Both the position numbers and the translations under genes were made by a program. DNA of 64,000 nt from Streptomyces sp. Tu 3180 (GTDB lineage: Bacteria; Actinomycetota; Actinomycetes; Streptomycetales; Streptomycetaceae), in NCBI RefSeq assembly GCF_009852415.1, contig NZ_WOXS01000002.1:5744001-5808000 (forward strand), given 5' to 3'. The notes beneath the pieces are model-generated. The model saw only the letters and a program-made list of their open reading frames with translations. It did not search any database and was not told the origin of the DNA. How positions within the stretch are numbered: position 1 is the first letter of the stretch; every line of letters starts with the position of its first letter. Positions 61,395 through 64,000 of this stretch are shown here, piece after piece.

Positions 61395-61500
61395 GGTTCC
61401 CTTCGCCGGTATGACCCGGATCAGGTGACTAGGGGTCGCCTTCCGGCCCTGTACTGCGACCTTCCGGCCTCTCAGCCCGACCGTCGACGTCGGCACCAGC
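61395..61500 (-). ncRNA. TPP (thiamine pyrophosphate) riboswitch aptamer without downstream gene
   Basis: On the minus strand: GGTGCC (from 61497), GGGCTGAGAGG (61478-61468), ACCC, then CACCTGATCCGGGTCATACC (from 61427) and GCGAAGGGAA (ending 61395). These match the conserved TPP riboswitch core CTGAGA and CTGATCTGGGTAATACC almost base for base. The sequence 3' of it on the minus strand runs into the end of the convergent cysteine desulfurase gene; I find no minus-strand coding gene before the TetR gene. It may be an sRNA, the 3' UTR of the amidase mRNA, or a relic. Confidence 0.9.
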
Positions 61501-61644
61501 GGAAGCCGAAGCCTCTCGCCGGAGTCGGCTACTCCGGTCGAACTCCCTCACTCGTCCCGTAGGCCTGTTTCCAGGATAGGACGCCCGTTTCCGGATGGAA
61601 GGGGGTGAAGGGGATTTTTTCGCCCGATTTTCGGGGCGGCGGTC

Positions 61645-62316
61645 TCAGGCCGTCCCCGTGCGCGCCCGACGCACGAGCTCCATGTACCGGTCCCAGTCCC
61701 AGTGCGGGCCCGGGTCGGTGTGGTCCGTGCCCGGCACCTCGACGTGGCCGATGATGTGCTCCCGGTCCACCGGGATGTCGTACCGCGCGCATATGCGCGC
61801 GGTGAGCCGCGCCGAGGCCTCGTACATCTCGTCCGTGAAGTCCTGCGGCCGGTCCACGAACCCCTCGTGCTCGATGCCGACGCTGCGCTCGTTGTAGTCG
61901 CGGTTGCCCGCGTGGTAGGCCACGTCCAGCTCGCGGATCATCTGCGCGACGCGGCCGTCCTGGCCGACGACGTAGTGCGCGGCCGCCTGGTGCCCCGGGT
62001 CCTGGAACGCCCGCACCGCGCTGTCGAAGCTGCCCTGGGTGACATGGACGATCACCATGTCGACGCCGTAGTCGTCCGGCCGGTCCGCGCGGCGCCAGTT
62101 GGCGTCCGAGGCCGCCACCCAGCGCGCGCCCGCGAAGTCCACCGCGCCCTGCTCGCGCGGCTTCTCCACTCCCGGCACGCGCCACCACAGGCGCCCCAGC
62201 TCGTCGCGCGCCAGCGCCGCCGTGCCCGCCGCGGCCGCCACCCCGCCCACGATCAGGGCCCGCCGCCCGATGCGCCGGTCCCGGTCCCCGCCCTTGGCTG
62301 CTCTTCTCGCCCCCAT
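61645..62316 (-). CDS. Exported N-acetylmuramoyl-L-alanine amidase (Amidase_2)
   Basis: 223-aa peptidoglycan hydrolase. A twin-arginine-like N-terminus (RRIGRRALIVGGVAAAAGTAALA) predicts export. The amidase_2 domain shows VIVHVTQGS with the first zinc His, AAHYVVGQDGRVAQMI, AYHAGNRDYNERSVGIEHEG and IIGHVEVPG...TDPGPHWDW. ATG 62316 is chosen because the upstream frame lacks protein-like content and overlaps mnmA. Divergent from mnmA; convergent with cysteine desulfurase. Confidence 0.9.
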   Translation of the reverse strand: MGARRAAKGGDRDRRIGRRALIVGGVAAAAGTAALARDELGRLWWRVPGVEKPREQGAVDFAGARWVAASDANWRRADRPDDYGVDMVIVHVTQGSFDSAVRAFQDPGHQAAAHYVVGQDGRVAQMIRELDVAYHAGNRDYNERSVGIEHEGFVDRPQDFTDEMYEASARLTARICARYDIPVDREHIIGHVEVPGTDHTDPGPHWDWDRYMELVRRARTGTA

Positions 62317-62361
62317 GTGATCGTGAACGGATACCCGGCGGCCCAGGTTCCCGCGCCCCCG

Positions 62362-62367
62362 TACCCT
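62362..62367 (+). promoter_or_regulatory. Candidate -10 box of mnmA
   Basis: TACCCT lies ten bases before the mnmA ATG at 62377, after a GC-rich stretch. The arrangement mirrors the cysteine desulfurase promoter and would also give a very short leader. Confidence 0.3.
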
Positions 62368-62376
62368 GGAAGGGTT

Positions 62377-63507
62377 ATGACTGACACCCCGCAGCCCTCC
62401 CGCTCCCTCCGCGTCCTGGCCGCCATGTCCGGCGGGGTCGACTCCGCCGTCGCCGCCGCCCGCGCGGCCGAGGCGGGCCACGACGTGACCGGCGTCCACC
62501 TCGCGCTCTCCGCGAACCCGCAGTCGTTCCGTACCGGCGCGCGGGGCTGTTGCACCATCGAGGACTCGCGCGACGCCCGCCGTGCCGCCGACGTCATCGG
62601 CATCCCGTTCTACGTGTGGGACCTCGCCGACCGCTTCCGCGAGGACGTCGTCGAGGACTTCGTCGCCGAGTACGAGGCCGGCCGCACCCCGAACCCCTGC
62701 CTGCGCTGCAACGAGAAGATCAAGTTCGCCGCGCTGCTGGACAAGGCGCTCGCGCTCGGCTTCGACGCCGTCTGCACCGGCCACTACGCCAAGGTGGTCC
62801 TGCGCGAGGACGGCACGCGCGAGCTGCACCGCGCCTCGGACATGGCCAAGGACCAGAGCTACGTCCTCGGCGTGCTCGACGACCGCCAGCTCGCCCACGC
62901 GATGTTCCCGCTCGGCGACACGGTCACCACCAAGGAGCAGATCCGCGCGGAGGCCGAGCGCCGCGGACTCGCCGTCGCCAAGAAGCCCGACTCGCACGAC
63001 ATCTGCTTCATCGCCGACGGCGACACCCAGGGCTTCCTCGCGAACCGCCTCGGCAGGGCCGAGGGCGACATCGTCGACGAGTCCGGCGCCAAGGTCGGCA
63101 CGCACGAGGGCGCGTACGGCTTCACCATCGGCCAGCGCAAGGGCCTGCGGATCGGCACGCCCGCCCCCGACGGCAAGCCGCGCTACGTCCTCGACATCTC
63201 CCCGGTGACCAACACGGTCACCGTCGGCCCGGCGGCCTCCCTGGACGTCACCGCCCTGACCGCGATCAGGCCCCGCTGGTGCGGCGCCGCCCCGGAGGGC
63301 CCCGGCACCTACACCGCCCAGCTGCGCGCCCACGGCGGCGAGACCGCGGTGACGGCGGAACTCGTCGACGGCGAGCTCAGGGTCAGCTTCGCCGAGCCCG
63401 TCCGCGGCGTCGCGCCCGGCCAGGCGATCGTGCTGTACGACGGCACGCGCGTGGTCGGCTCGGCGACCATCGCGTCGACGGTGCGGGCGGCGGCGGGCGT
63501 GGCCTGA
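62377..63507 (+). CDS. mnmA: tRNA-specific 2-thiouridylase
   Basis: 376-aa enzyme installing the 2-thio group of wobble uridine in tRNAs for Glu, Gln and Lys, using ATP and a persulphide relay from cysteine desulfurase. PP-loop MSGGVDSAVAAA at the N-terminus; catalytic cysteines in NPCLRCNEKIKF and SHDICFIADGD; C-terminal barrel begins RYVLDISPVTNTVTVGP. In actinobacteria MnmA lies next to a cysteine desulfurase gene, as here (the amidase intervenes). Nearly leaderless start. Confidence 0.97.
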   Translation: MTDTPQPSRSLRVLAAMSGGVDSAVAAARAAEAGHDVTGVHLALSANPQSFRTGARGCCTIEDSRDARRAADVIGIPFYVWDLADRFREDVVEDFVAEYEAGRTPNPCLRCNEKIKFAALLDKALALGFDAVCTGHYAKVVLREDGTRELHRASDMAKDQSYVLGVLDDRQLAHAMFPLGDTVTTKEQIRAEAERRGLAVAKKPDSHDICFIADGDTQGFLANRLGRAEGDIVDESGAKVGTHEGAYGFTIGQRKGLRIGTPAPDGKPRYVLDISPVTNTVTVGPAASLDVTALTAIRPRWCGAAPEGPGTYTAQLRAHGGETAVTAELVDGELRVSFAEPVRGVAPGQAIVLYDGTRVVGSATIASTVRAAAGVA

Positions 63508-63536
63508 CACCGTCCGGGCCCCGGCCCGGCGCCCGC

Positions 63537-64000
63537 TCACCGCGCGAAGAACTCCGCCAGTACCGGTGCCAGGACGTCCGGGTCGGCCATGTGGGTCTGG
63601 CCCTCCAGGACGCGGTACGCGCCCCCGGGGACCGCGTCCGCGATCGCCCGCGCGGCCTCGCGCATCCACGCCGGGCTCCCGTCGCCCGCGATCGCCAGCA
63701 CCGGCACGCGGATCGACGACAGCAGCTCCCGGGGGACGCTCCCGTCGCCCATGACGGCGTCGTCGTACGCGAGGCTCGGCGCGAGCGTCTCCATCCCGGC
63801 CCACAGGGAGGACTGCCGGGCGCCCTGGATCACCGACTCGTCCAGTCCGGTCAGCCGCAGGAAGAGCTCCACCGCGTCCCCGCGCCGCCCCTCGGCGAGC
63901 GCCGCCGTCAGCCGCTCGGTGTACCGCGCGCGCTCCTCCAGGTCCTTCCCGGACATCGCGTACGGCGTCTCGTACACGGCGACGTGGCGCACCGGCAGCC
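63537..64000 (-). CDS. Alpha/beta hydrolase (C-terminal part; start beyond window)
   Basis: The frame continues past the right edge; only the C-terminal 154 residues are visible. VRHVAVYETPYAM, SSIRVPVLAIAGDGSPAWMREAA and VLEGQTHMADPDVLAPVLAEFF match the cap and C-terminal part of small alpha/beta hydrolases, with His of the catalytic triad in GQTHM. The nucleophile lies outside. Convergent with mnmA, 29 bases from its stop. Confidence 0.85.
   Translation of the reverse strand, partial: LPVRHVAVYETPYAMSGKDLEERARYTERLTAALAEGRRGDAVELFLRLTGLDESVIQGARQSSLWAGMETLAPSLAYDDAVMGDGSVPRELLSSIRVPVLAIAGDGSPAWMREAARAIADAVPGGAYRVLEGQTHMADPDVLAPVLAEFFAR

Larger units (their letters stand above)
61324..61644. 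other. Convergent intergenic region holding only RNA elements
   Basis: 321 bases with no protein gene. Holds the hairpin at 61332-61349, the TPP aptamer, and an additional stem-capable stretch at 61501-61560 (GCCGGAGTCGGCTACTCCGG) upstream of the aptamer on the minus strand, perhaps its promoter-proximal leader. A CCCGA/TCGGG stem and an A/T tract near 61613-61636 lie just beyond the amidase stop. Confidence 0.6.

Noticed and set aside
62317..63804. N-terminal extension of the amidase frame over mnmA
   Set aside because: It is antisense to mnmA; the amidase has its own signal peptide starting at 62316.

Overview
The window looks like chromosomal DNA of a Streptomyces or close relative. GC is very high, almost every third codon position is G or C, GTG and TTG starts are used, long antisense ORFs shadow the real genes, and gene families typical of streptomycetes are present. 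The species was not determined.

Left two thirds (1-42915): a complete-looking actinobacterial type VII secretion (T7SS/ESX) locus. A beta-helix/double-AAA ATPase (EccA-type AAA domains, minus strand, cut by the window edge) diverges from a membrane-anchored mycosin protease (mycP). The three-domain FtsK/SpoIIIE-type motor eccC (minus) is convergent with mycP and divergent from eccD-eccB. A 371-bp regulatory gap with two matching palindromes then precedes a compact 31-kb operon: a WXG100-like protein lacking the W, a classical WXG protein with a YxxxE tail, a 148-aa associated protein, an 1168-aa coiled-coil protein with perfect 87-bp repeats, a YbaB/EspL-like protein, a third WXG-like protein, one gene of 24.7 kb (8220 aa), and a small SseB-like T7SS-associated protein. 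I see no EccE-like gene in the window.

The 8220-aa protein is the standout. It starts with a WXG100/CpnT-type helical domain without a Sec signal. After that come four copies of a module with a His...Cys pair 47-48 residues apart (caspase/CHAT-like by motif), a large beta-rich region of unknown function, a coiled coil, two OTU-like peptidase domains (the first with its catalytic Cys replaced by Ala), an HEFAH zinc-metalloprotease domain and an OmpA-like domain. I infer a T7SS-exported, multi-protease giant effector or surface protein.

Middle (43042-47800, minus): gcvT-gcvH-glyA-sdaA, headed by a tandem glycine riboswitch, forming a glycine to serine to pyruvate catabolic operon. To its right on plus lie a P-loop kinase-like gene and two SseB-family genes.

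Right part (50884-64000): a five-gene oligopeptide ABC importer operon closed by a strong hairpin, a TRIC/UPF0126 membrane protein, a thioesterase convergent with a TetR regulator, two small membrane proteins, a cysteine desulfurase, a peptidoglycan amidase (minus), mnmA, and the 3' part of an alpha/beta hydrolase. Between the convergent cysteine desulfurase and amidase genes sits a well-formed TPP riboswitch aptamer on the minus strand with no gene to control. It points antisense into the sulfur-supplying cysteine desulfurase.
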